Part shown: one piece after another, positions 27,360 through 35,147 of the stretch
Layout: each line of letters begins with the position of its first letter
How positions within the stretch are numbered: position 1 is the first letter of the stretch
Assembly (NCBI RefSeq): GCF_001595645.1
Contig: NZ_LNKT01000003.1
Location: forward strand, 1 to 64,000
Direction of reading: 5' to 3'
DNA length: 64,000 nucleotides
DNA from: Sulfurovum riftiae
GTDB lineage: Bacteria > Campylobacterota > Campylobacteria > Campylobacterales > Sulfurovaceae
Position numbers and translations under genes: made by a program
Notes under the pieces: model-generated
The model's input: only the letters and a program-made list of their open reading frames with translations
Told to the model about the DNA's origin: nothing
The model's database searches: none

Positions 27360-27806
27360 TTATGAAAGCAGGTAGTCCTTTTCCCAGAAGAATTCGATCC
27401 ATTCATCGGTCTCGTAAAGGGCGAAATCGGGTTGGATCGCAGCAGTTTTTTTATAGTAGATCGAAGCGATCCGGAATTCGATATCGGGGAAGTGGCCCTG
27501 CAGGTAGGTAAGTACCTCTTTGACGGTCTCTCCACTGTCTACGATGTCGTCCATAAGCAGTACCTTTTTGGCTTTTCCCAGATCGGGGACATTGAACACT
27601 TCGCAGTGTTTGCCTTTCCGGTCCCCTTCATAGAGAATGGAGTTGATACTCATAAGCTGCCGGTTGTCTGTAGCAGAGGCATAGGCATGACCCAGTGTCC
27701 ATCCGCCTCTGGCAATGGCTATGAGGGTGTCGGGCTCATATTCCCGTGTCAGTCTGACCAGTTTTTTGACATCATCGACGAATTTTTCATAACTGTAATA
27801 AACCAT
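27360..27806 (-). CDS. Purine phosphoribosyltransferase (xanthine/hypoxanthine type)
   Basis: The product has 148 residues. The PRPP-binding motif VLLMDDIVDSGET is at about residues 87-99, and IAIARGGWTLG near residue 30 matches the Gpt-like family. It salvages a free purine base to its nucleotide. ATG 27806 was chosen (MVYYSYEKF), with AAGGA seven bases upstream; the longer open frame is unsupported. It is divergent from the VWA-adenine deaminase-permease operon, with only 60 bases between start codons, so the whole block is a purine-salvage cluster. Confidence 0.88.
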   Translation of the reverse strand: MVYYSYEKFVDDVKKLVRLTREYEPDTLIAIARGGWTLGHAYASATDNRQLMSINSILYEGDRKGKHCEVFNVPDLGKAKKVLLMDDIVDSGETVKEVLTYLQGHFPDIEFRIASIYYKKTAAIQPDFALYETDEWIEFFWEKDYLLS

Positions 27807-27854
27807 CTTGTATCCTTGAAAATTATAGTGTAGCATATATGGTGTAAGATTTGC

Positions 27855-27860
27855 TATAAT
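27855..27860 (+). promoter_or_regulatory. -10 box TATAAT of the purine-salvage operon, predicted leaderless
   Basis: TATAAT ends six bases before the ATG at 27867, with no Shine-Dalgarno between or just upstream. Transcription would start at or beside the initiation codon. Confidence 0.5.
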
Positions 27861-27866
27861 CCATTT

Positions 27867-29057
27867 ATGACATATACTGAGAAGATCGAAAAAGCCAAAG
27901 CAAAACTGATGCTCGAACACCCTTACATCGGTTCTGTAGCGACGGTACTTGAACTCAATAACGACACAGAGGCATTGACCTTCAGCAGTGACGGTATCAG
28001 CCTGACGTACAATGATGAGTACTTTGAAAAGGCACCCCTTGACGAGATAGAGTTTGCCTTGGCCAATGGTGCCATGCACGCGGTTCTCAAACACAGTGAA
28101 CGTGTCAATGAGCGGGTTGACCGAATCTGGCAGGCGGCAAGTGATCTTGTGGTCAACGCTATGCTGGTGAAGAACGGATTTCCCCTGCCTCCCTATGTCT
28201 ACTACGATGAGCGTTTCGAGGGGATGTATGCCGAAGAGATCTATGATGTGCTCAAGGATGAGATGATCCGTAACGATACCCTTGATGAAGCGGAAGCGGT
28301 CTCGGAAGATGAGCAGGCAGAAGAGCCCCAGGAAGAAGAAGGAAAAGGGGAGAGCAATGAGAACGGTGAAAGCGCTGACAATACTCCTCAACCGGCATCT
28401 ATGGAAGAGAGTGAAGTATCAGAGTTTGACATGCTGTCAGAAGAGCTGAAAGAATTCTTCGAACAGATATTTCAGAAATACAAGCGTCAGGGAAATCTTC
28501 CCGAAGATCTCAATATTGTCGTGCCCGAATATTTCTCACACAAGATCGATTGGCGTGAGATGCTTTACAAATATATCGCTTCCTATGCTAAAAGTACCTA
28601 CTCATTCGTTCCTCCCAATATGAAATACCTCTACCGCGGTATCTATCTCCCCAGTCTGAGTTCCGACCTGCTGCGTATTGTCATTGCCGTCGATACTTCC
28701 GGCTCCATCGATGAAGCACTGCTGGGTACTTTTTTGGGAGAGATCGAATCCATTATGCAGAGCTATCCCAATTATGAGATCGATCTTATTACCGCCGATG
28801 CGAAAATCCAGTCGCATCGGGTATTCCTGCCCGGTGAATCTCTTGACTATGAAGTGAGCGGAGGGGGAGGGACCGATTTCCGTCCGGTCTTCGAGTATAT
28901 CGATAACTATATCGACTATCCGACGCTGCTGCTCTATTTTACAGATGCAGAGGGGACATTCCCGGCAAATGAACCCGGATACGATCTTCTCTGGCTGATA
29001 CCGGAGGAGAGAGAGATGCCTTTCGGTGAAGTACTGATATTGGAAGAGCATCATTAA
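27867..29057 (+). CDS. VWA-like protein with DUF2201 metallopeptidase-like domain
   Basis: The product has 396 residues. The N-terminal part (about 1-135) matches the DUF2201 putative metallopeptidase region, but the expected HExxxH-like site reads HAVLKH, lacking the Glu, so it may not be catalytic. An acidic linker (about 140-190) leads to a VWA-like domain with a MIDAS motif (VDTSGSIDE, about 271-279) and TDAEGTF. Homologues usually sit beside a MoxR ATPase; none is here. It heads the operon with adenine deaminase and a purine permease; its link with purine metabolism is unknown. Confidence 0.8.
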   Translation: MTYTEKIEKAKAKLMLEHPYIGSVATVLELNNDTEALTFSSDGISLTYNDEYFEKAPLDEIEFALANGAMHAVLKHSERVNERVDRIWQAASDLVVNAMLVKNGFPLPPYVYYDERFEGMYAEEIYDVLKDEMIRNDTLDEAEAVSEDEQAEEPQEEEGKGESNENGESADNTPQPASMEESEVSEFDMLSEELKEFFEQIFQKYKRQGNLPEDLNIVVPEYFSHKIDWREMLYKYIASYAKSTYSFVPPNMKYLYRGIYLPSLSSDLLRIVIAVDTSGSIDEALLGTFLGEIESIMQSYPNYEIDLITADAKIQSHRVFLPGESLDYEVSGGGGTDFRPVFEYIDNYIDYPTLLLYFTDAEGTFPANEPGYDLLWLIPEEREMPFGEVLILEEHH

Positions 29058-29071
29058 AAAAGGAGTCGCAG

Positions 29072-30679
29072 ATGACGATAGAAGCCAATTATGTAGATAT
29101 TTTGAATCGTGAGATCTTTCCTGCAAAGGTCATCATTGAAAAGGGGAAAATAGCCTTCATTGAAAAGACAGACAGGCTCTGCAATACCTATCTCTTGCCC
29201 GGATTCATCGATGCACATATACATATTGAAAGTTCTATGCTTCCACCAAGTGAATTCGCACGTCTGGCAGTCCGGCACGGTACGGTAGCGACCGTGTCTG
29301 ATCCACATGAGATCGCCAATATCCTGGGGGTCGAAGGGGTGAAATATATGCTGAGGAACAGTGAAGAATCACCATTCAAGTTCTATTTCGGTGCTTCGCC
29401 CTGTGTACCGGCCACCACTTTTGAGACCAATGGTGCGACACTTGGACCCAAAGAGATAGAGAACCTGCTGATGATGTCTCAGATCAAGTATCTTTCCGAA
29501 GTGATGAATTTCCCCGGTGTGATCAATGACGATCCCGATATGCTTGCCAAGATCGGGATCGCCAAAGCACTTGGAAAGCAGGTAGACGGCCATGCTCCCG
29601 GGCTTCGGGGTGAAGATTTGAAGAAGTATATTGATGCGGGAATTACAACGGACCATGAAGCCTTTACGTATGAGGAAGGATTGGAGAAGATAGAAAAAGG
29701 AATGAAGATACAGATACGTGAAGGTTCCGCTGCCAGGAATTTTGAAGCTTTGGCACCGTTGATAGACGAATACCCCGATATGTTGATGTTCTGTTCAGAC
29801 GACAGGCACCCCAATGACCTTGCTCTGGAACATATCAATGGGCATGTCAAACGTGCTGTGGAAAAAGGCTATGACCTTTTCAATATACTCAAGATCGCTT
29901 CGGTCAACCCTGTCGAACATTATGGTCTGGAGGTGGGACTGCTCAGGGTCGGTGACCCTGCGGATTTCATCGAAGTAGGAGATCTCAAGGATTTCAGGAT
30001 ACTTCGTACAGTCATAGATGGTCATACGGTCTATGAAAATGGAAAGGTGATGATAGGCTCTGTCAAGGCAGGAACACCGAACCTTTTCAACGTGACTGCG
30101 AAGAAAAGTGAGGATTTTGCATTGGATCCCTGTAAAAGAACAGAAGTGATCCATGCCCTTGACCATTCCCTTATCACAGAAGAAGAGATCATCGACCTTT
30201 CTGATGACAAAGCAGAGGATATACTGAAGATCACAGTGGTCAACCGCTATAGCGATACAGCTCCTGCAGTTGCCTATGTGCATGGGTTTGGACTGAAAGA
30301 AGGAGCCATCGCCTCGAGTGTGGCACATGACTCCCACAATATTATCGCAGTGGGATGCAGTGATGAACTCATAGTAAAGGCGGTCAATGCCGTTATAGAA
30401 CAAAAAGGCGGTATCTGTGTCGTTACAGAAGAGAATGTGCATTTTCTCGCACTGCCTATTGCCGGACTGATGAGTGAAAAAGATGGTTTCGAAGTGGCAG
30501 AACAGTATGCTGCCCTGGACAGGATCGTCAGGGAGGACCTTTGTTCGCCGTTGAGTGCACCGTTCATGACACTCTCGTTCATGGCCCTGCTGGTTATTCC
30601 CGAACTGAAACTCAGTGACAAAGGACTGTTCGACGGCAGGAGTTTCCATTTTATCGACAGCTGCAGGAGTGAAGCGTGA
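29072..30679 (+). CDS. ade: Adenine deaminase
   Basis: The product has 535 residues. It converts adenine to hypoxanthine and ammonia. The amidohydrolase metal motif GFIDAHIHIESSM is at about residues 44-56, followed by VSDPHEIANI, DGHAPGLRG and CSDDRHPND, all characteristic of the Ade (AdeC) family. The C-terminal domain with VAHDSHNIIAVG and GGICVVTE is complete. AAGGAG precedes the ATG. With the permease downstream and the divergent phosphoribosyltransferase it makes a full adenine salvage route: uptake, deamination, conversion to IMP. Confidence 0.93.
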   Translation: MTIEANYVDILNREIFPAKVIIEKGKIAFIEKTDRLCNTYLLPGFIDAHIHIESSMLPPSEFARLAVRHGTVATVSDPHEIANILGVEGVKYMLRNSEESPFKFYFGASPCVPATTFETNGATLGPKEIENLLMMSQIKYLSEVMNFPGVINDDPDMLAKIGIAKALGKQVDGHAPGLRGEDLKKYIDAGITTDHEAFTYEEGLEKIEKGMKIQIREGSAARNFEALAPLIDEYPDMLMFCSDDRHPNDLALEHINGHVKRAVEKGYDLFNILKIASVNPVEHYGLEVGLLRVGDPADFIEVGDLKDFRILRTVIDGHTVYENGKVMIGSVKAGTPNLFNVTAKKSEDFALDPCKRTEVIHALDHSLITEEEIIDLSDDKAEDILKITVVNRYSDTAPAVAYVHGFGLKEGAIASSVAHDSHNIIAVGCSDELIVKAVNAVIEQKGGICVVTEENVHFLALPIAGLMSEKDGFEVAEQYAALDRIVREDLCSPLSAPFMTLSFMALLVIPELKLSDKGLFDGRSFHFIDSCRSEA

Positions 30680-31959
30680 ACTACTTTAAACTCAAAGAGC
30701 ACAATACCACGGTGGGGACCGAAATACGGGCAGGTATGACGACCTTCATCGCCATGCTCTATATCGTCCCGGTTAATGCCTCGATCATGAGTGCAGCAGG
30801 TATGCCGTATGATGCACTCATTACTGCAACAGCGGTGATGACGATACTGGCTTCGATCCTTAATGGCCTGTGGGCCAACACGCCTATTGCGATGAGTGTG
30901 GGGATGGGGTTGAATGCCTATTTCAGTTTTGGACTGGTCAAAGGAATGGGGATCCCCTGGCAGAGTGCCCTGGGTATTGTATTTCTGTCTGGTATCCTCT
31001 ATGTGCTTATCAGCATGACTCCGGTACGAAGATGGATGATAGAAACCATCCCTATGGATATCAAACGTGCAGTCAGTGCGGGCATAGGGGCTTTCATCGC
31101 ATTCATAGGTCTGGAGCAGAGCAAAATGATCGTGGCAAGTTCTTCAACGCTGGTCACGATAGGTGATTTCAAAGATGCTCATGTACTTTTGGCTCTGTTG
31201 GGATTGTTTTTGGCACTTTTTTTTACATTGAAACGCTATAAGAGTGCATTGATGCTTTCTATTGTCATGACTACGTTGACAGCCTGGGTATTCGGTATAG
31301 AAAAACTGCCTGAAAGCTTTCTTTCCATGCCTGCCTCCATGGCACCCATTGCCTTTGAACTTGATATTGCTTCGGCACTTACACTTTCCATGCTTCCTGT
31401 GATACTTATATTTCTGATCACGGACCTGTTCGATACTTTGGGTACCTTGACAGGAGTAGGTATGCGGGCAGACCTTTTCAGGGGTAAAAATTCTGTTCCG
31501 CTGCAGAGAACCATCGAAGCGGATGCTGGTGCAACAGTTTTCAGCGGTCTTGCCGGTGTTACGAGTACTACGGCATTCATCGAGAGTGCTGCAGGTGTGG
31601 AAGAGGGTGGAAGAACAGGTTTGACAGCTGTTGTAACTGGCCTGTTGTTCATCTTGACACTCTTTTTCCTGCCTTTCTTCAAAGCGATCCCCTCCAATGC
31701 GATCTATCCGATTCTGATCGTCATAGGGGTGATGATGTTCTCCGAACTGCAGCATATCAATTATAAGGACAGGGCCGTGAAATTCTCTGCCTTTTTTATT
31801 GTGTTGGGAATGCCGTTGACCTATTCAATAACCAATGGTCTGCTACTGGGTGCACTGGTGTTTGCATTTGTAAGGATCATAGAGGGGGAATACCGTGAGA
31901 TCGGTATGGCGATGTCCATCCTCGCATTGGTAGCGTTACTTGTCTTTTTTGTCTTGTAA
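30676..31959 (+). CDS. NCS2-family purine permease (AzgA-like)
   Basis: The product has 427 residues with about 12-14 membrane helices. Landmarks of the AzgA branch of nucleobase-cation symporters are GMTTFIAMLYI..N, NGLWANTPIAMSVGMGLNAYF (about 55-75), LFDTLGTLTGVG (about 253-264) and TSTTAFIESAAGVEEGGRTG (about 295-314). It should import adenine, hypoxanthine or guanine. The start is GTG 30676, overlapping the ade stop (GTGA), with AGGAG seven bases upstream. Confidence 0.9.
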   Translation: MNYFKLKEHNTTVGTEIRAGMTTFIAMLYIVPVNASIMSAAGMPYDALITATAVMTILASILNGLWANTPIAMSVGMGLNAYFSFGLVKGMGIPWQSALGIVFLSGILYVLISMTPVRRWMIETIPMDIKRAVSAGIGAFIAFIGLEQSKMIVASSSTLVTIGDFKDAHVLLALLGLFLALFFTLKRYKSALMLSIVMTTLTAWVFGIEKLPESFLSMPASMAPIAFELDIASALTLSMLPVILIFLITDLFDTLGTLTGVGMRADLFRGKNSVPLQRTIEADAGATVFSGLAGVTSTTAFIESAAGVEEGGRTGLTAVVTGLLFILTLFFLPFFKAIPSNAIYPILIVIGVMMFSELQHINYKDRAVKFSAFFIVLGMPLTYSITNGLLLGALVFAFVRIIEGEYREIGMAMSILALVALLVFFVL

Positions 31960-31966
31960 TGGCTGT

Positions 31967-33166
31967 TTAGTCTGTTGTATCTTCCACTTCAATACGGTTC
32001 TTTCCAAGCTTTTTGGCACGAAGCAGTGCTTCATCTGCACGCTGGATAATACCTTCGAGGGTATCATTTTTTCTCAGTTTTGCCAAACCGAAAGAGGCGG
32101 TTCTTGGACCGATGCTAGGGCAGTTGATCTCTGTGATCCTTTTTTTAAGATTCCTGGCAACTGTCTCTGCCTGTGCAAGTGAGGTATTGGGCAGCAGTAT
32201 GATGAATTCCTCTCCGCCCCAACGTCCGATAATGTCATGAGAACGTAAAACCTCTTTCAGTGTAGCGGCCAGGGTTTTCAGATAGCGGTCTCCCGTATTG
32301 TGTCCATACTGGTCATTGATCGCTTTGAAATTATCCAGGTCTATGAGTATGAGTGAGAGAGGATCTTCTTTATTGATATAATGTTCTTTTTCATCCAGAA
32401 ACAGCTCTTTGATCCTGAGGCGGTTATACAGTTCCGTCAATGGATCGGTCGTAGATCTTTTGAGCAGGAGTTCTTTCTCCAGCTTAAGCAGTATATTCTC
32501 TTTTTGCAGTGCCAAAAATGCCTGAGATGATTTTGCTTCGGTCGGTTCGGCTTTTTTAGGAATGGAAATGGTATAGCCTTCATCGACGATATTCTTGATC
32601 ACAACGTCATCGGAGAGCTTGGCTCTGAGTCTTCTTACCAGTGCCCTGAGTGCATCCATGGTCATAGATCTCTCCTCATAGACGAAATCCTCTATCATCT
32701 CATAGGTCACGACATATTCCTGATTGTCTAGAAGCAGAAAGAGCAGTTTCTTTTCGTTCTTGGAGAGTGAGTCATAGTCATGTTTGAGTTTGATCTCGGA
32801 GAGTATGTTCTCCTGGGGAATAGGCAGACGACTGATCTTCATTCGAAGCTCTTCGATATAGAAGGGTTTTTTGAGGTAGTCGACACAGCCTGAATTGTAG
32901 GCGGACTGGATGGATTGAATATCGGTATTGGAGCTGATCATGATCACTTTGGCACTGCTGTTATGTTCCATAATGATCTTCAGGAGTTCCAGTCCGGAGA
33001 TATGCGGAACGTTGATGTCGAGGATATAGAGAGCATACTTCTGTTCCAGGTTTTTTATGAGATCACGCCCATCTATGAAACTTGTGACATGATGCTTGTC
33101 AAGTTTGAGCACTTTGGTAATGGCTTTGTTGAGTGCGACATCATCTTCAAGCAGTAAGATATTCAT
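31967..33166 (-). CDS. Response regulator with REC, OmpR-type wHTH and GGDEF domains
   Basis: The product has 399 residues. It has a receiver domain (1-115; Glu8-Asp9 acidic pair, phospho-acceptor Asp50, Lys100), an OmpR/PhoB-type winged helix (about 128-203; recognition region MDALRALVRRLRAKL), a short coiled coil (215-236), and a GGDEF domain (about 240-395). The cyclase site is intact, GGEEF at 317-321, and the product-inhibition site RxxD (RSHD, 308-311) is five residues upstream. It therefore combines a DNA-binding output with c-di-GMP synthesis. It is third in a minus-strand unit after the sensor kinase and the TonB receptor, and is the likely phosphorylation partner of that kinase. Confidence 0.9.
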   Translation of the reverse strand: MNILLLEDDVALNKAITKVLKLDKHHVTSFIDGRDLIKNLEQKYALYILDINVPHISGLELLKIIMEHNSSAKVIMISSNTDIQSIQSAYNSGCVDYLKKPFYIEELRMKISRLPIPQENILSEIKLKHDYDSLSKNEKKLLFLLLDNQEYVVTYEMIEDFVYEERSMTMDALRALVRRLRAKLSDDVVIKNIVDEGYTISIPKKAEPTEAKSSQAFLALQKENILLKLEKELLLKRSTTDPLTELYNRLRIKELFLDEKEHYINKEDPLSLILIDLDNFKAINDQYGHNTGDRYLKTLAATLKEVLRSHDIIGRWGGEEFIILLPNTSLAQAETVARNLKKRITEINCPSIGPRTASFGLAKLRKNDTLEGIIQRADEALLRAKKLGKNRIEVEDTTD

Positions 33167-33185
33167 AAAGACATTCTACCGTGAT

Positions 33186-33209
33186 AAAATGTCATTCGTA
33201 TGACATTTT
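33186..33209. promoter_or_regulatory. Perfect palindrome upstream of the REC-wHTH-GGDEF gene
   Basis: AAAATGTCAT-TCGT-ATGACATTTT, perfect 10-bp arms with a 4-base spacer, 20 bases before the response regulator start and 50 bases after the TonB receptor stop. It is either an operator or a weak terminator; the AT-rich stem favours an operator. Confidence 0.5.
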
Positions 33210-33259
33210 GGAAAGGTATAGTGATCTTATATCATTTCAATCACTAAAATATGTATATT

Positions 33260-35146
33260 TTACTCAAGTTTCCACTCTAAACGGACATAATAGCTGCGTC
33301 CTTCAGCAGGATAGCCATATCTCCATTCATAGGATTCGTCCAAAAGGTTTTTTATACCGATCCTGCAGTCGGCAGAGTCAGAGAGCTGATAGGTGATCTG
33401 AGCATCTACAAGATGATAGGCTCTCAGTTTAAGCTGTTCATCCGTGTAGGTAGCTGAATTGGGACTGTACCGAGAACCGGTGTAACGATAGGAAATATAG
33501 GCTGTAAGTGACTGGTCGATACGGATAGTATCTTCTATCCTGAGCTGATGCAGGGGGATGTATTCCAGTGTTTCTCCTGTACTGTCCTTCGTATGGGTAT
33601 AAGCATAGGAAAAACGTATCTTGTTCCGATCGAAATAGCTTGTATTCATCTGGATCTGGGCACCGTAATGTTCTGCTTTCTCACGGTTGATATAGCCTCG
33701 ATCACGATAGAGGATAAGGTCTTTGATATCATAGTAATAGAGAGAAAGGTCGACAGATGTTTTCTCGTCAGGTGAATAACGGTATCCGGCGTCATACTGT
33801 ATACTTTGTTCCGGTTTCAGACCGGGGTTCGCATTAAGCCATGGGAAAAAAGTGAACATTTCAGACATACTGGGCATGCGGCTTTTTTTTGCGATGCTGC
33901 CATAGAAGGTATTCTCATCTTCTGCGTAGGTTATTTTGACCTGGGCATCGAAAGTATGCTTGTTTTCAGGTGGTTCCATGGCACTGGCATCTGCCGCTTT
34001 TTTAGACTGTATGAGGGTATAGGAGAGTCCTCCTTCAAGCTGCCATGAGATGCTGGGCTCCCAGAGGTGTAGAAGACTTGCTTTGAAGGTGGTGGCTTTA
34101 TACTTTGCGTCTGCCAGCTCTCCGCCGCTTCTAAAATGTCTATTCTCTTCCGCCTGAAAAATAAAGGTGCCTGTATGCTTTTCCTTGCTCAGGATACCCT
34201 TGAACACGGTTCCGAGACGATGGTCATGATAGGTCACTTCCGGCCAGCTTGAGAGGTAATCGGGTGCATCGTATATCTTGAATATGTCTTCATAGTCATC
34301 ATAGTAGGCCCGGAGGCTGAGCGTAAGGTCATCGTTGTCATAGTCGCCGTATAGGTAAAAGCTGTCAAGGTTTTTCGGGTCTATACGGGAATAGGCATCC
34401 CATACCGGAACGTCCAGGTCGGTATAGATATTGGGAGGCATACCGTAGCGTGCCCTGGTGCTACTCATTTTCCCGGCAAAGTGGAGGGTGTCATCAATGA
34501 AAAACCCGCTTTTGAGTGTCATAGTCTTTTGAATCTTGTCACTGTTGATACGTTTTCCCTTTGGCTGGAGCAGGGTAGGGGTGTAGTCATCCGAAAGGCT
34601 GTACTCCGATCGGTGATAGTATCTGACATCAGCCTGAATGTAGAGATTATCCCCTTTGCTCCCGGCATAGGTATGAAAGTATTCATCGTTGTTCGAGAGG
34701 CTGCTCTCTGCTCGGCTCTCAAATTGTTTTGTCGGGTTTTTTGAAACGATCTCTACAACTCCTCCCATGGCTGAAACACCCAGTGGAGAGGTGCCTGAAC
34801 CGTTGTGGACTTGAAGTTCCGTATCTGTCATGGTCAACTTGCTGTCAATGAAGCCGTTGCTGCTGCGATAGAGAGGAATACCGTCTTCCATATACTCTGT
34901 TGCCCTGAAACCAAGTCCGCGAAAAGAGAGAGCAGGCTCCCCTTTATTGTCAGTGGTTACAGCAAAGGAGGTATCATTCTCAAGCCGTTCCTGCAAGGTG
35001 ACACTGTCAGTTCTCCAGGCTTCATCTTTACTCAGAACAACTGTGCCGGGCTCAATACCGCTGTCCCGGATATCTATGGGGTCAAGTGTGACCGCCTCTG
35101 CCCAGATACAGCTGCTCAAACAGGAGAAAAGCAGAACAGTTTTCAT
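33260..35146 (-). CDS. TonB-dependent outer membrane receptor
   Basis: The product has 628 residues. Its short signal peptide (MKTVLLFSCLSSCIWA) leads to a plug domain (about 35-150; LSFRGLGFRATEYMEDGIPL and GTSPLGVSAMGGVVEIVSKNP) and a 22-strand-type barrel ending in Trp-Lys-Leu-Glu (RLEWKLE). There is no N-terminal signalling domain as in FecA-type receptors. The substrate is unknown; the relation to BtuB/FepA-like receptors is general only. ATG 35146 has GAGGAG eight bases upstream and lies one base after the sensor kinase stop codon, so the two are translationally linked. A barrel gene inserted between a sensor kinase and its presumed regulator is uncommon. Confidence 0.9.
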   Translation of the reverse strand: MKTVLLFSCLSSCIWAEAVTLDPIDIRDSGIEPGTVVLSKDEAWRTDSVTLQERLENDTSFAVTTDNKGEPALSFRGLGFRATEYMEDGIPLYRSSNGFIDSKLTMTDTELQVHNGSGTSPLGVSAMGGVVEIVSKNPTKQFESRAESSLSNNDEYFHTYAGSKGDNLYIQADVRYYHRSEYSLSDDYTPTLLQPKGKRINSDKIQKTMTLKSGFFIDDTLHFAGKMSSTRARYGMPPNIYTDLDVPVWDAYSRIDPKNLDSFYLYGDYDNDDLTLSLRAYYDDYEDIFKIYDAPDYLSSWPEVTYHDHRLGTVFKGILSKEKHTGTFIFQAEENRHFRSGGELADAKYKATTFKASLLHLWEPSISWQLEGGLSYTLIQSKKAADASAMEPPENKHTFDAQVKITYAEDENTFYGSIAKKSRMPSMSEMFTFFPWLNANPGLKPEQSIQYDAGYRYSPDEKTSVDLSLYYYDIKDLILYRDRGYINREKAEHYGAQIQMNTSYFDRNKIRFSYAYTHTKDSTGETLEYIPLHQLRIEDTIRIDQSLTAYISYRYTGSRYSPNSATYTDEQLKLRAYHLVDAQITYQLSDSADCRIGIKNLLDESYEWRYGYPAEGRSYYVRLEWKLE

Positions 35147-35147
35147 C

